A DNA stretch of 64,000 bases from Bettongia penicillata ogilbyi (Eukaryota; Chordata; Mammalia; Diprotodontia; Potoroidae): assembly GCA_023548195.1 (NCBI GenBank), contig JAJHZJ010000251.1, positions 248,001 through 312,000 on the forward strand, read 5' to 3'. The translations under genes and the position numbers were made by a program. Positions 10,646 to 21,724 of the stretch are shown here, piece after piece. Position 1 is the stretch's first letter. Each line of letters starts with the position of its first letter. The notes under the pieces are model-generated. The model saw only the letters and a program-made list of their open reading frames with translations. It was not told the origin of the DNA and did no database searches.

Positions 10646-12395
10646 AAATATACAAAATATCTTTTGGGGGAAGGTATACAAAGGTATACTGGCATACTTG
10701 TTCATACTAGAAAACTTATAAGAAGTCATTCATATTTACTTGTATTTTTTATATTTTGACATTAAGGTTAAAACAGCATAAAGCAAGGAAGAATTACCAG
10801 CTCAACAAGTTCACATTTTCTCTTTTACTTGATCTTAGTTGTTACAAAATGTCTTTTGCACATTTTCTCCAACTTGCAATTCCTTTAAGCAGTGAGCAGT
10901 TGAGAACCAGTCTGAATACATATGATGGTGGATTGTGCTTGTCTATTTGGTGCTAAATTTCATGTAGTGCCTTTGCCCAGCATTGCATAGTTAACCATTG
11001 TGACCTGTAAAACTTGTGGGAATATCTGAGGGGAAGACAAGAGAACAGATGTGCTAGGGTACGGAGAAAATTGTGGTTATCCAGAAGCTGGCCCCTTTTG
11101 TTTCCATTTCAAAGTATAATCTTACTTATTTTTCTGTTTTTTCCCATCTTTTATTTTGGAAGACTTTGAAGAATTGCAAAGAGTGAGCCCAAGACTAATA
11201 TTGTTTGAAATTTTATTTATTATATACAGAACTAGAAGGAGCTAAATGTTAAGAAGGAAAGAGATTAGTTTCCTACAAATACCTTTCCTTAAAAAAAATC
11301 TTTAATAAGGGGGACAAGAAAGTAGAAAAATCAATGAATTGCAAATAGGCTCAGAAATGAACTTGCTTTTTATATTTCTGGAAAGGAAGAAAGAAAGTCA
11401 ACAAAAATCAGTTCATTTACTCCTTTGGCACTTAACCAGTAGAGCCTGGCCAAGGCCAAATCTGGCTCGAAATGTAACACCCTGTTAGAAGGACAGGGAG
11501 TTTTGGTAAAATATTAAGCTATAGCATGGCATTTCTGCATCCCATTTTGGCTCAAGGGGTTTGTAGATAAATTTTCTTTCTGTGTACAGGAAACATCTCG
11601 CCATGGATATGAAAAAAATAGTATTAAGTTCAGCTGGTGTCATAGGACAAGTACAGAGATGCTCTTCCACTAGTCAATGGGCCTCGTTGCCCTTAGAATT
11701 TTATCTCTGAGCACCCTTTCATTAATATGAAGAAAAACTGCATTTCCTGCCAGCAATGATCAGAGCAGATAGGTTGGCTTGTCTTATGGCGGATGCCTAA
11801 CACTGGAATTCTTGGCAAATATTTAAAAATTATGGATCTGAAAGAAAATCTTGCCCTGGCTATTTCTCTGGAACTATTTTTTTAAAGTGCATCAATGATT
11901 AGATAGATGTGAGGGAATAGTTAAAAGAGAGAACATAGTTGGTGATCAATAACAAAAGGATGCTGGGATTGTTTTAGTTTTAGGGAGATGTGAGGGGGAA
12001 TTTAAAGATAGACATTATTGGTTATCAGTGGCAAAGGATGCTGAAAGTTTTTAGTTTCCTAGGCAAATAAGTAATTGATGAAAAGCAGGTGAGTTCACAG
12101 CTTTAAGGGAAATGGTGTATCAGAGAAAGGGACTTGACTTAAAGGAATAGGAAATTAAGCTTGGAGACAATAGGCTGTTCCAATTCACCACAGCATCCTT
12201 GGTTCAAATCAGAACTTTCTTCAGTGTCTGACTTATTTTTCACCTTCATTTCAGCTAGAAAAAGGGTGGGGCATAGAAGCAGAGGTATGTTACACCTGCT
12301 ACTTTATGTAGCTTAGTATTATACATTCAAAAATCAGCTTGACCTTTACAATGGACCTGCCAATTAGCAATGGTTTCATGGTAAAAGCTATAGAT
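10645..12395. other. Downstream flank or distal MAT1A 3' UTR
   Basis: No exon or nameable repeat apart from the tandem duplication. On the minus strand AATAAATAAA occurs at about 11211-11220 (TTTATTTATT on the plus strand). It could be a distal polyadenylation signal for MAT1A, but it may also be chance in AT-rich DNA. Confidence 0.3.
11903..12062. repeat. Imperfect tandem duplication of an ~80-bp unit
   Basis: Unit 1 (about 11903-11985) and unit 2 (about 11986-12062) share in order AGATGTGAGGG, GGTGATCAATAAC/GGTTATCAGTGGC, AAAGGATGCTG and TTTTAGTTT. Substitutions and small gaps show that the duplication is old. Confidence 0.65.
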
Positions 12396-14094
12396 GCATT
12401 TAATTTAAAATTATCCTCTCTCCAATGTGTCTTTAAATAAAGTACCGGGTGAGAAGATGAGAGTACAATCACAGTTTGGGACTTGGCAGTCCTTCACATG
12501 AAAAATGCCTAATAGATGTGATTTTTCTAGTAAAGAACTTGAACATAAGTCTCTTCAAAATGAATTTTCAGGATTCACCTTCCTAACAGCAGCTATATAG
12601 AAATTGGGCTGGAGCTGGCCCCTGAATGATACAGGCTCCTGAAGTGATGGATTGCTTGATTAGCAGAGGTTCCTCCTAGGTTTTTAGTTTAGGTTTTAGT
12701 CTTTCTAGCTTTTTGCTGGTTCTTATTCTCCACTTTCCCTCCAAGAGCCACCTCTGGGGTATCCTTGCTAAATAACACACTGTATGATTTGTGTGAAATA
12801 TTCTTGAGACAGTAATAAACACTTCTTTAGTTTCCCATACTTGTCTCCTTTTATACATTGAATTATGAGGATCATTGATTATCTGTTGGCCATGGAACCA
12901 CCAATCCTTTCTCCAGGCAGATGTGGACATATTTCAAGTCCTCCTTCCCATCAATTTCATAAACACTTCTTAAGCTTCTACTAGGTGCAAGGCACTGGGT
13001 TAGGGTGCCATTCAAACCTGCTTTTCTATGAGGCCTGCTTCTTGACAGAGACCTGACCCAGAGCATCAAGAGAGAGCTGAACAGGAAGGAGCCTGAGACC
13101 TCAGAAGCATGACCCTGAACTGAATTGGGCATGACACTTAGGTTCATATAATCATAGATTTAGAACTGTAAGTTGAGGGAGCTGATGCCCAGAGGCATTT
13201 AAGTGCTTTGCCTAAGGTCACAGAGTTACTAAATGGCAAAGTTAGAATTTGAACCTAGGGCTTCTGACTCTTCAGTGCATCACACATCCTCCCTAGATAA
13301 GAACTTTTTAATGTAGTTAAGGTGTTCTCTTTGGCAATGCCTGGTGAATGAAGACTAGTGACTCCTCAGAATAATGTCTTTAAATCATCATAGAAAATGG
13401 TATATATATTTCACTTAGAGATTTGTGAAGATAAAGTTGTGGGGTTTTTCCCCAGCTAAATTCACAGACCCCCCCCACCAGAAATCTATTTAAGAATTCC
13501 CTTGGGGCCCCCAGGTAGGAACTCCCTGATGTAGTGATTATCTCGAAAATATAAGGCCAAATCTTTGGGACATTGACCCATTTGGGAAATTGGCACATGG
13601 TAAGTAAGGGAGACCCATCTACAAAGAACCCAAGATGCCATTAGAATAAAAATAAATCTGGACCCTAGAACTCCCTGATTCCAAACACCACTACCACCAC
13701 TGGCCCCTAAATGATGAAAGCAATAGGCTGCAATTGACATATCTATGCAGCCTGGATATATGCCTTTCCTTTCAAATCAATCATATTATCCTGGGTCAGA
13801 ATCAAGAGTTGAGGGGAAATCATTATCATCTTTATAAACAGGTCTGACCCAGCAACACTAGAGATAGATGAATTCTACCAGGCCTTCTACTGATGGCAAC
13901 ATGCTAAAAATAGATGGGACTTTGCCACTAACTCAGGACACTGGTAAAGAGTTCCTAGAGAGATAATCAGGATCTATCAGTATCGTGTAGCTCTCTGATC
14001 TGCACATAGAATGGTCAAAGGAGTGGAAAGCCAGGGCCATCTTGCAATGCAGAATTCTATTGTGCTTTCTTCAACGGACTGGTTCCTTCTAACG
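12396..14094 (-). other. MAT1A: MAT1A 3' UTR (extent uncertain)
   Basis: Follows the MAT1A stop codon on the minus strand. Candidate polyadenylation hexamers ATTAAA lie at 13307-13312 and 12399-12404 on the minus strand. The second would give a 3' UTR of about 1.7 kb, in keeping with the long 3' UTR of mammalian MAT1A mRNAs as I recall them. No canonical AATAAA occurs between the stop and 12396. MIR-type SINE sequence (about 12950-13290) would lie within the UTR. Confidence 0.4.
13140..13290 (-). mobile_element. MIR SINE in presumptive 3' UTR
   Basis: AATCATAGATTTAGAACTG, GCCTAAGGTCACAGAGTTAC and GAATTTGAACCTAGGGCTTC follow the reverse-orientation MIR core and 5' end. A second old CORE-like piece (TTCTACTAGGTGCAAGGCAC) lies at about 12975. 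Confidence 0.65.
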
Positions 14095-14197
14095 TTAAAA
14101 TATGAGCTTTCTGGGAATTTCCCAGGGAAATTCATTTCTTCCAAAATGGCCATAGCATGCTGTCTTCTGATAAATTGGCTTCTTCAAATCAAGGTCC
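14095..14197 (-). CDS. MAT1A: MAT1A coding exon 9 (C-terminus)
   Basis: Completes R363 and encodes residues 364-396 ([20 protein letters not shown] and then [13 protein letters not shown]), ending with TAA at 14097-14095. The acceptor on the minus strand is CTCTTAG. It supplies the C-terminal strand of the MAT fold. The ending reads Ile-Pro-Arg-Lys-Leu-Ile-Phe where human has Val-Pro-Arg-Lys-Leu-Val-Phe, both conservative changes. Confidence 0.96.
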
Positions 14198-14509
14198 CTA
14201 AGAGTTCAGCAAAAGGAAAAATAAAAGGTTCTGTTACTCTAGAATTTCATTCTGTGAATCACTTGCATTTAAACACAAGAGAACCAAGAGTAGGGAATAC
14301 TCTCATTCTATACATCAGTTGGGGAAAGTAATAGCACCTGTGTCCTGGGGTTGTCGTGGAGATCAAAAAAAGTAACATGTAAAGCAAACTCTAACACACT
14401 ATAAAATACATTATTATTACCATGATTATATAAAGTTTGAGGCTTGGGGTGTCATGAAAACTCTTTGTTAGAGGACTTAGGTATGCTACTGCATGGAAGA
14501 ATGTGTTGA

Positions 14510-14900
14510 TTTTATTATCCCCTATGCCAAGCTCTGTCATCTTTTATGACCATGTTGCCCCCTGCTCAAGAATTTTCAATGGTTCCCTATTGCATCTAGG
14601 AAAAAAAAAAATTCCCCAGCTTGTAAAAGTGTATCACAAGCTGGATCCAGCCTACTTTGCCAGGCTTACTGTGCATTAATCTTATCCACATACCCTTTGG
14701 TCCTTCTTGATGTTTCCCATATGAGGACACAGGGACATGTCTGGCCCTAGATATTCCCTCCTGCCCAGAATGCATTCCCTGCTCAGCTCTATCTGTTAGA
14801 ATGCCTTGATTTCCTTCATGGCTCAGATCATTCTTATGAGCAAGCCTTTCCATTTCTTTCTTCCTCCAAAAATCATAAATAAGGAAGAAAATCATCTGTC
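14510..14900 (+). mobile_element. L2 LINE 3' fragment (intron 8)
   Basis: CCCCTGCTCAAGAATTTTCA, TTCCCTATTGCATCTAGG and CACAAGCTGGATCCAGCCTA, then CCTGCCCAGAATGCATTCCC, follow the L2 3' consensus as I know it. Confidence 0.7.
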
Positions 14901-14994
14901 TTGTTTCCTCTTTAGGAAACGAGGAGTGGAGGGGGGCAATAAATGTAGACTACAAAAGGGGAAATGATTATTATTTCTTTAAAAGTGTGTAAGT

Positions 14995-15612
14995 CTGATT
15001 CTAGGACTGTATCCCAAAGAGATCATAAAAATGGAAGATGTTCCCACATGTACAAAAATATTTATAGCAGTTCTCTTTGTGATGGTCAAGAACTGGAAAT
15101 GGAGGGGATGCTCATCAATTGGGGAATGGCTGTACCAGGTGTGGCATATAGACTATTGTGCTATAAGAAATGATGAGCAGGCAGATTTCAGAAAAACTTG
15201 GAAAGACTTATACGAACTGATGCTGAGTGAAGTAAGCAGAATCAAGAAAACATTGTTCACAGAAACAGTCACAGTGTGAGAGGACTGATTTTAATAGATT
15301 TAGCCTTTCTCAGCAATGGAAGGATTTAAAACAATTCCAAAGGATTCATCATGGAAAATGCCATCCACATCCTGAGAAAGAACTGTGGAATTGGAAAGCA
15401 GACTGTTTTCTTTTTTATTTTGTTTTGTTTCTCATGGTTTCTCCCATTGATTTTATGCAATATGACTAATGTGAAAATGTTTAATAGGAATGTCATGTGT
15501 AGAGGCTATATCAGATTGCATGCCATCTTGGGGAGGGAGAAGAAGAAAATTTGAAACTTGTGGAAATGAATATTGAAAACTAAAAATTAATAATCAAAAA
15601 ATGAAAATAAAT
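14995..15612 (+). mobile_element. 5'-truncated L1 3' end (intron 8)
   Basis: Matches the marsupial L1 3' region: GACTGTATCCCAAAGAGATC, AATTGGGGAATGGCTG, ATTTCAGAAAAACTTGGAAAG, GAAAGAACTGTGGAATTGG, and the tail TGAATATTGAAAACTAAAAA followed by A-rich sequence. It resembles the copy at 51124-51901 but is more diverged. Confidence 0.75.
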
Positions 15613-15662
15613 GTGTGTGTGCATGCTCACTCATGGGAACTTTGAAACTATTAAACCATTAC

Positions 15663-15796
15663 CTGACAATGACTCCAGGACGAAGATCAAAATTCTTTTT
15701 CACCACATCTAACAGCTCTTTCTCTGTCCTTTGGGAAGTCCCATAGGTGAACAGGGAAATTGAGAGAGGTTCAGCCACACCAATTGCATAAGAAAC
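15663..15796 (-). CDS. MAT1A: MAT1A coding exon 8
   Basis: Encodes residues 319-362 and two bases of R363, starting [20 protein letters not shown] and ending PGVIV. The acceptor on the minus strand is TGAAG and the donor is AG|GTAATG. It carries the conserved [12 protein letters not shown] strand of the C-terminal domain. The frame stays open through the acceptor, so intron retention would not stop immediately on the upstream side. Confidence 0.97.
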
Positions 15797-15889
15797 CTTC
15801 ATAAACAGATGGGGCATAAGAGACATCAGCTGGGAGTTTCTACCATTCCCAAAGTCATAATTAGGAGTTCTGGCAGCTAAGGTAAGCAA

Positions 15890-16470
15890 TATGAAAGATA
15901 CCCTTAAATCAGTTTTTTAAAAAAATTCAATGAAGATTAAGGTAGAAGAGACATCTCAGGGATATATCTCAGACCATAGGGAAATGAATTATATACCACT
16001 TTCCCTATGGGCAGAAATTAGCTGTTGCAAGGGAGACCACAGTAAGGAAGTTGACTATCAGTTTCCTGTTTTCAGTAGTGATGCTAAATAGGTGCTAATC
16101 TCAGTTGTTATTTTCTGATGGAATGTAAATTTTATCATAAACTCTAAATTTTGACACCCTAGGCCAAATCACCCATTCTTCCACACTAGTTTTACCTCTG
16201 CCCATTCCTCATCATAATCCAAGTCTTTATAAAAACAAGAAACCTAAAGCATCTATTCTACCATTTTAAGATTAACCACTCTGCCACAAATATTGCTGGA
16301 TTAGATATCCATAATACTGAAATGAGATCTTCTAAAATTCATTTCCCTTCATTCTAAGAGCAATATATAAGAGGAAAGGATAGCATGGAATGAAATGGAG
16401 CTCTACAGATGAAGGACTGACTGATGGAAAATAACCTTAGCCTTTAGTATTCCAGTAATCACAGGTTTTG
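15890..16470. other. MAT1A: Intron 7 interior, nothing recognised
   Basis: Short AT-rich intron sequence with no repeat family I can name. Confidence 0.5.
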
Positions 16471-16543
16471 ATCAGAAACTGGCTCCTAAAATTGAAAAGG
16501 CATTGGAAGGGGGTGGAGAGGAAGGAGAAAAGTGCCAACTTAC

Positions 16544-16726
16544 TTGCACCAGAACTCTCCGACACAGTTTGGCTTTCACTAGGGACTTTGCCACCCAACG
16601 GGCTGCATAGGCTGCAGAGCGGTCCACCTTGGTATAGTCCTTTCCAGAGAAGGCACCTCCCCCGTGAGCTCCCCAGCCTCCATAAGTGTCCACAATAATC
16701 TTCCGACCAGTGACTCCTGCATCCCC
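16544..16726 (-). CDS. MAT1A: MAT1A coding exon 7 (ATP-binding motif)
   Basis: Encodes residues 258-318. It contains GDAGVTGRK (R265, the position of dominant human R264H, and K266), the glycine-rich GGGAFSGKD motif at 279-287, and K290 and D292. C312 is present. Residue 310 is Lys (codon AAA) in [11 protein letters not shown], where human and rat MAT1A and human MAT2A have Gly by my recollection. The acceptor is CCCTGCAG and the donor CAA|GTAAGT. Confidence 0.98.
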
Positions 16727-16789
16727 CTGCAGGGAGGCAAGAATAAGGGTCATATAAGCAGTTTCAGATTGAGGAACAACCAATAATGG

Positions 16790-16930
16790 CATCCAGAATC
16801 AGTCAATATCTATTGATTACCTACCTACTACCAGGCACTATACCAAGCTCCAGGGATGCAAAAAGAGGCAAAATACAGTCCCTGACCTCAGGGAACTCAC
16901 AAGAATATTTTGGGCACAGTTCCGTCTTCC
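16790..16930 (+). mobile_element. CORE-SINE (MIR3-like) in intron 6
   Basis: ATTGATTACCTACCTACTACC, CAGGCACTATACCAAGCTCC, AGGGATGCAAAAAGAGGC and CTGACCTCAGGGAACTCAC follow the common TGCCAGGCACTG...GGAGCTCACA repeat. Confidence 0.65.
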
Positions 16931-17569
16931 TATACTGTGGTCACCATGGATGGGTCAGAACTCAGGAAAGCAACTACCTCTGTTGACTTTAGTCAAGTCA
17001 CCTCTCCCCTTTGAACCTCAGTTTCCTCATCTGTAAAGTGAAGGGTTGGGGTGGGCCATAGGGGGTAGAGGCAGAGGGAAACCAGATGATGATGGCTAAC
17101 AAAATAATTTTCTGAGAAAATCAGTCCTACAAAGAAACGTTTAGTGTTGAGAATTCTCCACTAGATGGTGATATTGGGTCAGTGGTGTTTAGAAAAACTC
17201 TCCAGAAGTCCCTACTTAACTGCACTGGCTTCTAATCAAGTTTTACAAGCAGGGCCAATATCAGCCATGCAAGTATGCAGAACAGGAGATAATCGATGTG
17301 ATATGAATCAAAGTGGCACCAGTCAGGGTCACCTGCTCCAGGACATCAGTACCATTAATTGTCGTCCACCCTTGTATCTTCATTCTTCTCTCTGGATCTT
17401 TAAAACTTTTGTAAATAACAGAGGGTGAGCTGGTATCTCTGCTTAAAATTGAATCAGTTAATATCTTAGTTTCCAGTTAACTCCTTAATAGGGCAATGAG
17501 AAATGAGATATAGGATCTTCTACCTGGGAGAGGATGGCACAAAAATAATTATAGTGATGGTGGAGGTAG

Positions 17570-17800
17570 CTATACAGGGCAGTGGATAGAGTACTGGAAA
17601 TGGAGTCAGGAAGACCCAGTTTCAATTCCTTTCTCCAATACTAGCAGTGTGACCCCAGGCAAGTCACTTAACTTCTCCATGGCCCCAATTTCCTTCTGTG
17701 TAAAATGAGAATGCTAATAGCACCTAACTTAGAGTGTTGTTGTAAAGATTAAATGTGATAGCATACATAAAGCATCCTTTCAAAATATATATAATGGAAT
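17570..17800 (+). mobile_element. Mar/MIR-type SINE (intron 6)
   Basis: CAGTGGATAGAGTACTGGAAAT, GCAGTGTGACCCCAGGCAAG, CTTCTGTGTAAAATGAGAATG and AATGTGATAGCATACATAAAGC, a plus-orientation copy. Confidence 0.75.
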
Positions 17801-17904
17801 ATATTAACCTCTTACTGCACATATTTGCAAACCTTAGTTCTATTTAAATGTTATCTATTAATAATTATAATTATCATCATCACTGTTGTTATAATTGTTT
17901 ATAG

Positions 17905-18085
17905 TGAAAAGTGTGGTGCAGTGGTAAGAATGAGTCTATGCCTGGGTTCAAATCTCACCTCTGACATTAACTACCTTGTGACCTTGAGTAAATTATTCAT
18001 CCTCCTTGGCTCTCGGTTCCCTGACTTGCAAATGAAGGGGGTGGGTCAGGTGGCTTCTGAGCTGCCTTCCTGATCTGAATGCATG
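17905..18085 (+). mobile_element. SINE, MIR/Mar-type (intron 6)
   Basis: GTGGTGCAGTGGTAAGAATG, GGGTTCAAATCTCACCTCTG, TACCTTGTGACCTTGAGTAA and TGCAAATGAAGGGGGTGGG, followed by GAGCTGCCTTCC. Confidence 0.65.
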
Positions 18086-18253
18086 ACCTCATGTTCCTGT
18101 GACTAAGAAGTCTTCACCCCAGGAAATTCTAAGGAGAATAGGAAAGTTTTCCCCTCCCCAAACTCTGAAAATAAGCGGACATAAACAAAAGAGTTACATG
18201 AGCTAGGTGCTGGGGAGGAGGTGGGGGAAGAAGAGGAAAGGAAGGGGAAAGCT

Positions 18254-18256
<3 letters not shown>

Positions 18257-18342
<86 letters not shown>

Positions 18343-18405
18343 ATATATATATGTGTGTATATATATATATGTGTGTCTATATATATGTGTGTGTGTATAT
18401 ATACA
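18257..18405. repeat. Composite (AT)n-(GT)n microsatellite (intron 6)
   Basis: About 17 AT units run directly into more than 20 GT units, then mixed TATA/TGTG blocks. Both parts are nearly pure, so the array is probably young and variable in length. Confidence 0.97.
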
Positions 18406-18407
18406 TA

Positions 18408-18630
18408 TAACACTACTATGTGCCAGGCACTATATTAAGCCCTTTACAAATATTATCTCACAATAACCTGTGAGATAGGTATTGTTTCTATCCCCTTTTT
18501 ACAGTTAAGGAAACTGAGCTAAACAACAGTTAAGTGACTTGCCCAAGGTCACACAACTAGTAAGTATCTAAGGCAGGAATTTAAATCAAGTCTCTCTGAC
18601 TCTAGTTTCACTGCTCTATCCCGCTGAGAA
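18408..18630 (-). mobile_element. MIR SINE (intron 6)
   Basis: CTATGTGCCAGGCACTATAT, TTACAGTTAAGGAAACTGAG, GCCCAAGGTCACACAACTAG and TAAGGCAGGAATTTAAATC form a near-complete reverse-orientation copy immediately beside the microsatellite. Confidence 0.75.
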
Positions 18631-19189
18631 GGGAAATGGCATCAGTCGGGTGGAAAACAGAGAATCATTTGAGGAGAACAGGAAAAGGGCAGTTCGCTAT
18701 CTCAAAATAAGCCTGTCATGATAAGCAGCTGCATGGACAGGCCATGGAGTTCGTCCAGCAATGAATATATCTAGGACAAACAGAATTTGGACAATGGACC
18801 CAGCCTCGAATGGAATAGGAGGAAGAGAGCTGATTTACATTTGGAAAGCTAGGCAACATTCCACCCTAAAACAAAGGCCCAGACTGACATTCTCCCAGTA
18901 GAGCTCGGCTTGGCCTTTGCTGCACTGCCTGGTTTCAGTTCAGCAGAACAAGATGTGCCTCCCAGGACAAGCTCATCATTCCTAAATTCACCACCTTGCA
19001 GCTCACTCAGGCCTGGATCCACACTCCCTCCCTCAGCCCCCTCTCCCCTCTGAGAACTCCTCCCAATACCTTCCTTTATAGAGGCTAGAAACTGGACTCA
19101 GCTCCTTCCACTTTGCATCTGCTCCTCTCCCTGGTTTCAGCTCAAAGGAAAAATGTGTCTCTGGTTGTGTCTGACTTCTCCCCTTTTCT

Positions 19190-19330
19190 GCCTCCTTTTG
19201 TAGGTTATCTCCCCCTTCAGATTATAAACTCCTCAAAGGCAGGGACTGTCTTATTATTCATTGTCTCCTCAGTGCTTAGCAACACCTAGCACATAATAGG
19301 CACTTAACATATGTTTATTTGATTGGATGA
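19190..19330 (+). mobile_element. L2 LINE tail (intron 6)
   Basis: TATAAACTCCTCAAAGGCAGG, GTGCTTAGCAACACCTAGCAC and ATAATAGGCACTTAACATATG match the extreme 3' end of L2. Confidence 0.75.
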
Positions 19331-19649
19331 AATAGAACTATATGATTTTGAGTCACAGAATAGCACAGACTCTGAAAAACTAGTCACCTCAAGATGGAAA
19401 TACATGGTGGTTATAAATATATTGAGTATTCCACCAGCAAAGAATTGCACTTGAGGACAGATGTGAAATAAAACAAGGATAACATTTCTCATTCTGGGTT
19501 AACTCCTTTCCACGTCTGCCTGTAAATCCTCCACAATCTACCTGGTGTTCTGGGGGCACCTGCATTTCCTGGGTGGTGGACTGCTTCCCTCTTACCTCTC
19601 ACTCACTCTAGGTTACTGGCATATATAATAACAGCTCAAAGGGTAACTA

Positions 19650-19895
19650 AGGGGGCACCGCTGATAGAGCACTGGTCCCAGAGTCGGGAAGATCTGAGTT
19701 CCAATCTAGCCTCACATTAGCTTTGTGAGCCTGGACAAGACTCACCCTCTCTATACCTCAGTTTCCTCGTCTGTAAAATAGGGATAATAAGAGCACCTAC
19801 CTCCCAGTATCGTTGTAAGGCTCAAATGAGATAATGTTTGTAAAGCACTTTGAAAACCTTAAAGTTTCATATAAATGCTAACTATTTTTATTATT
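19650..19895 (+). mobile_element. Mar/MIR-type SINE (intron 6)
   Basis: AAGGGGGCACCGCTGATAGAGC, TTTGTGAGCCTGGACAAG, CTCAGTTTCCTCGTCTGTAA and GTAAAGCACTTTGAAAACC, a long plus-strand copy. Confidence 0.75.
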
Positions 19896-20567
19896 AATTT
19901 CATATGGACCCTTAATATTTAATATAACATTTTTCCCATGAGAAGGAAAGTAGAATAGTTCTTTGGCAGGTGAGAAACTAAAATTTAGAGGGATGAAATG
20001 ATTTAATCCTATATCCATAAATAATGGAGCCAGGATACTGAAAGAACTGGGGATGTTTAGCTTGGAGTAGAGAAGATGGAGGGCATATGATAGCTGCCTT
20101 CAAGGATTTGAAGGTTTGTGACATGGAAGAAGTGTTAGATTTGTTCCTGAGATTCCAGAAAATAGAGATAAATTCCCAATTTTAGGTAGGGCCAGACCCC
20201 ACCGCGCCACCTCAAATCAACTTCTGGGCCTCTTTGGACATACATATGGGCATGGGGCTAAGAGATGCCAACCATGATGAAGCACACTATCCACCTCCTA
20301 GCAGAGAGGTGCTTGACATGGTACATATCGAGACTTCTTTTTAATATAGCCAATGTAGGAATTAGTTTTTCATGACTATGAATATTTGGTTCAAAAAGAG
20401 AAGGATTGTTTCTCTCTTTTTTTTCCAACAAAGGGTGAATGTGTGTGTGCATGTGTATGACAGAGAGAGAGAGAGTAAATAGATTTTCATTCATTGCAAA
20501 ATAGATGATAATAATAATAGATTTAAGGTTTACAAAGCCCTTAAAGATTACCTCTTTTAATGACAGA

Positions 20568-20585
20568 TGATAGATAGATAGATGG

Positions 20586-20634
<49 letters not shown>

Positions 20635-20700
20635 GGCAAATAGATGATAGATGGCAAATGGATGATAGATACATACATACATACATACATGCATACATAG
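20568..20700. repeat. (GATA)n/(TACA)n tetranucleotide array (intron 6)
   Basis: GATA repeats (about 13 uninterrupted units after a few imperfect ones), then GATGGCAAATAGAT variants, then about five TACA units. The array ends roughly 90 bases on the intron side of the exon 6 donor. Confidence 0.95.
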
Positions 20701-20788
20701 AACAAATGTTCAACCTGTGGTATGGAATAGATTCAACAGGGCAGTACTGCCTGATCTGGATGCTGGGGTGTAAAGATAAACAAGGCAC

Positions 20789-21007
20789 CTGTGGCCCACC
20801 AATGACAAAACGCCCACTGGGCTGCAGGTGGTAAATTGTCTTTTCATCCAAATACTTTGAAGGCACCACAGCTCGAATCACTTGGTCCTTTAAAGCCTGG
20901 CGCATGTCCTCCAGGGTGATGTCCTCATTGTGCTGCACCGAGATCACAATAGTGTGAATACGTACTGGAATGACAGCTCCATTGTCCTGAGTGTACTGGA
21001 CAGTGAC
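20789..21007 (-). CDS. MAT1A: MAT1A coding exon 6
   Basis: Encodes residues 185-257 ([20 protein letters not shown] onward). It includes the conserved [14 protein letters not shown] segment, [15 protein letters not shown] and F251, which packs on the substrate in the family. The acceptor is CATGCAG and the donor CAG|GTGCC. Differences from human are conservative and cluster in the helix around 215-240. Confidence 0.98.
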
Positions 21008-21289
21008 CTGCATGGAGACAAAAACAAGGTGATCACCATCCACGTTCCATTTGTGTTGTAAGCAGAGAACCAAACTATATATTGGTGCCATATAGGTGAC
21101 AAATAATAAAGGTTAAGTACGCTCATGTCTCATTACAGCAGGAAGGTAATCCAGTGTTCCCAAAGACTGTATAAGAAAAGGATGGGGTCTGTCAGGTCCT
21201 ACCAAACTGAAGAGCAAGGAGGAAGGCCATACCACATTTCTGTCATCCAAGAGTCAGCCTGGCTAAATTTAAAATAATATCACTACTGC

Positions 21290-21420
21290 CAATAATAATA
21301 AAATAGTTTGCATTTCTATAGCACTTTAAGATTTATAAGGCACCTTATACTTGTCCCTATTTTATCCACACAACAGCCTTGCAAGTAGGAGCTATTGTAA
21401 TCTTCATTCTACATGTTTCT
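21290..21420 (-). mobile_element. MIR fragment (intron 5)
   Basis: TAGCACTTTAAGATTTATAAG and CACACAACAGCCTTGCAAG resemble MIR core sequence. Confidence 0.5.
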
Positions 21421-21724
21421 TAATCTTACTTGGTATAATAAAAAATACATATTTTAAATTTCTCATCCCAATCTATCCCTATGTTACTCTCCCAAAGGGA
21501 AGAATCTTGAGAATGGCCTTTAAAAAATATCTCCACTGCTGATGCAATATCTAGCTGAGATTATGTGCATATGACTAAAGAAACCAGAAGACAGTATTCT
21601 ACCTATTTGTTTGGGGTTTTTTAAGTAGAATGTACTCTGATGTCCATTGCACCAATTAATTAAAAAGTTCACCTTCAAAACTCTGCCCAGAGGCAAGGTG
21701 GCTAAGTTCCTGCTGCTAGGGCAT

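Noticed and set aside
1..14094. Exons of genes that neighbour MAT1A in other mammals (for example ANXA11 or PLAC9)
   Set aside because: No frame with splice sites matched any protein I recognise on this side.
18207..18466. Frames of alternating Ile-Tyr and Cys-Val
   Set aside because: Direct translation of the AT/GT microsatellite.
20258..21091. 277-codon open frame as a single exon
   Set aside because: Only 20789-21007 is MAT1A exon 6. The remainder is intron with a tetranucleotide array, bounded by clear GT and AG sites.
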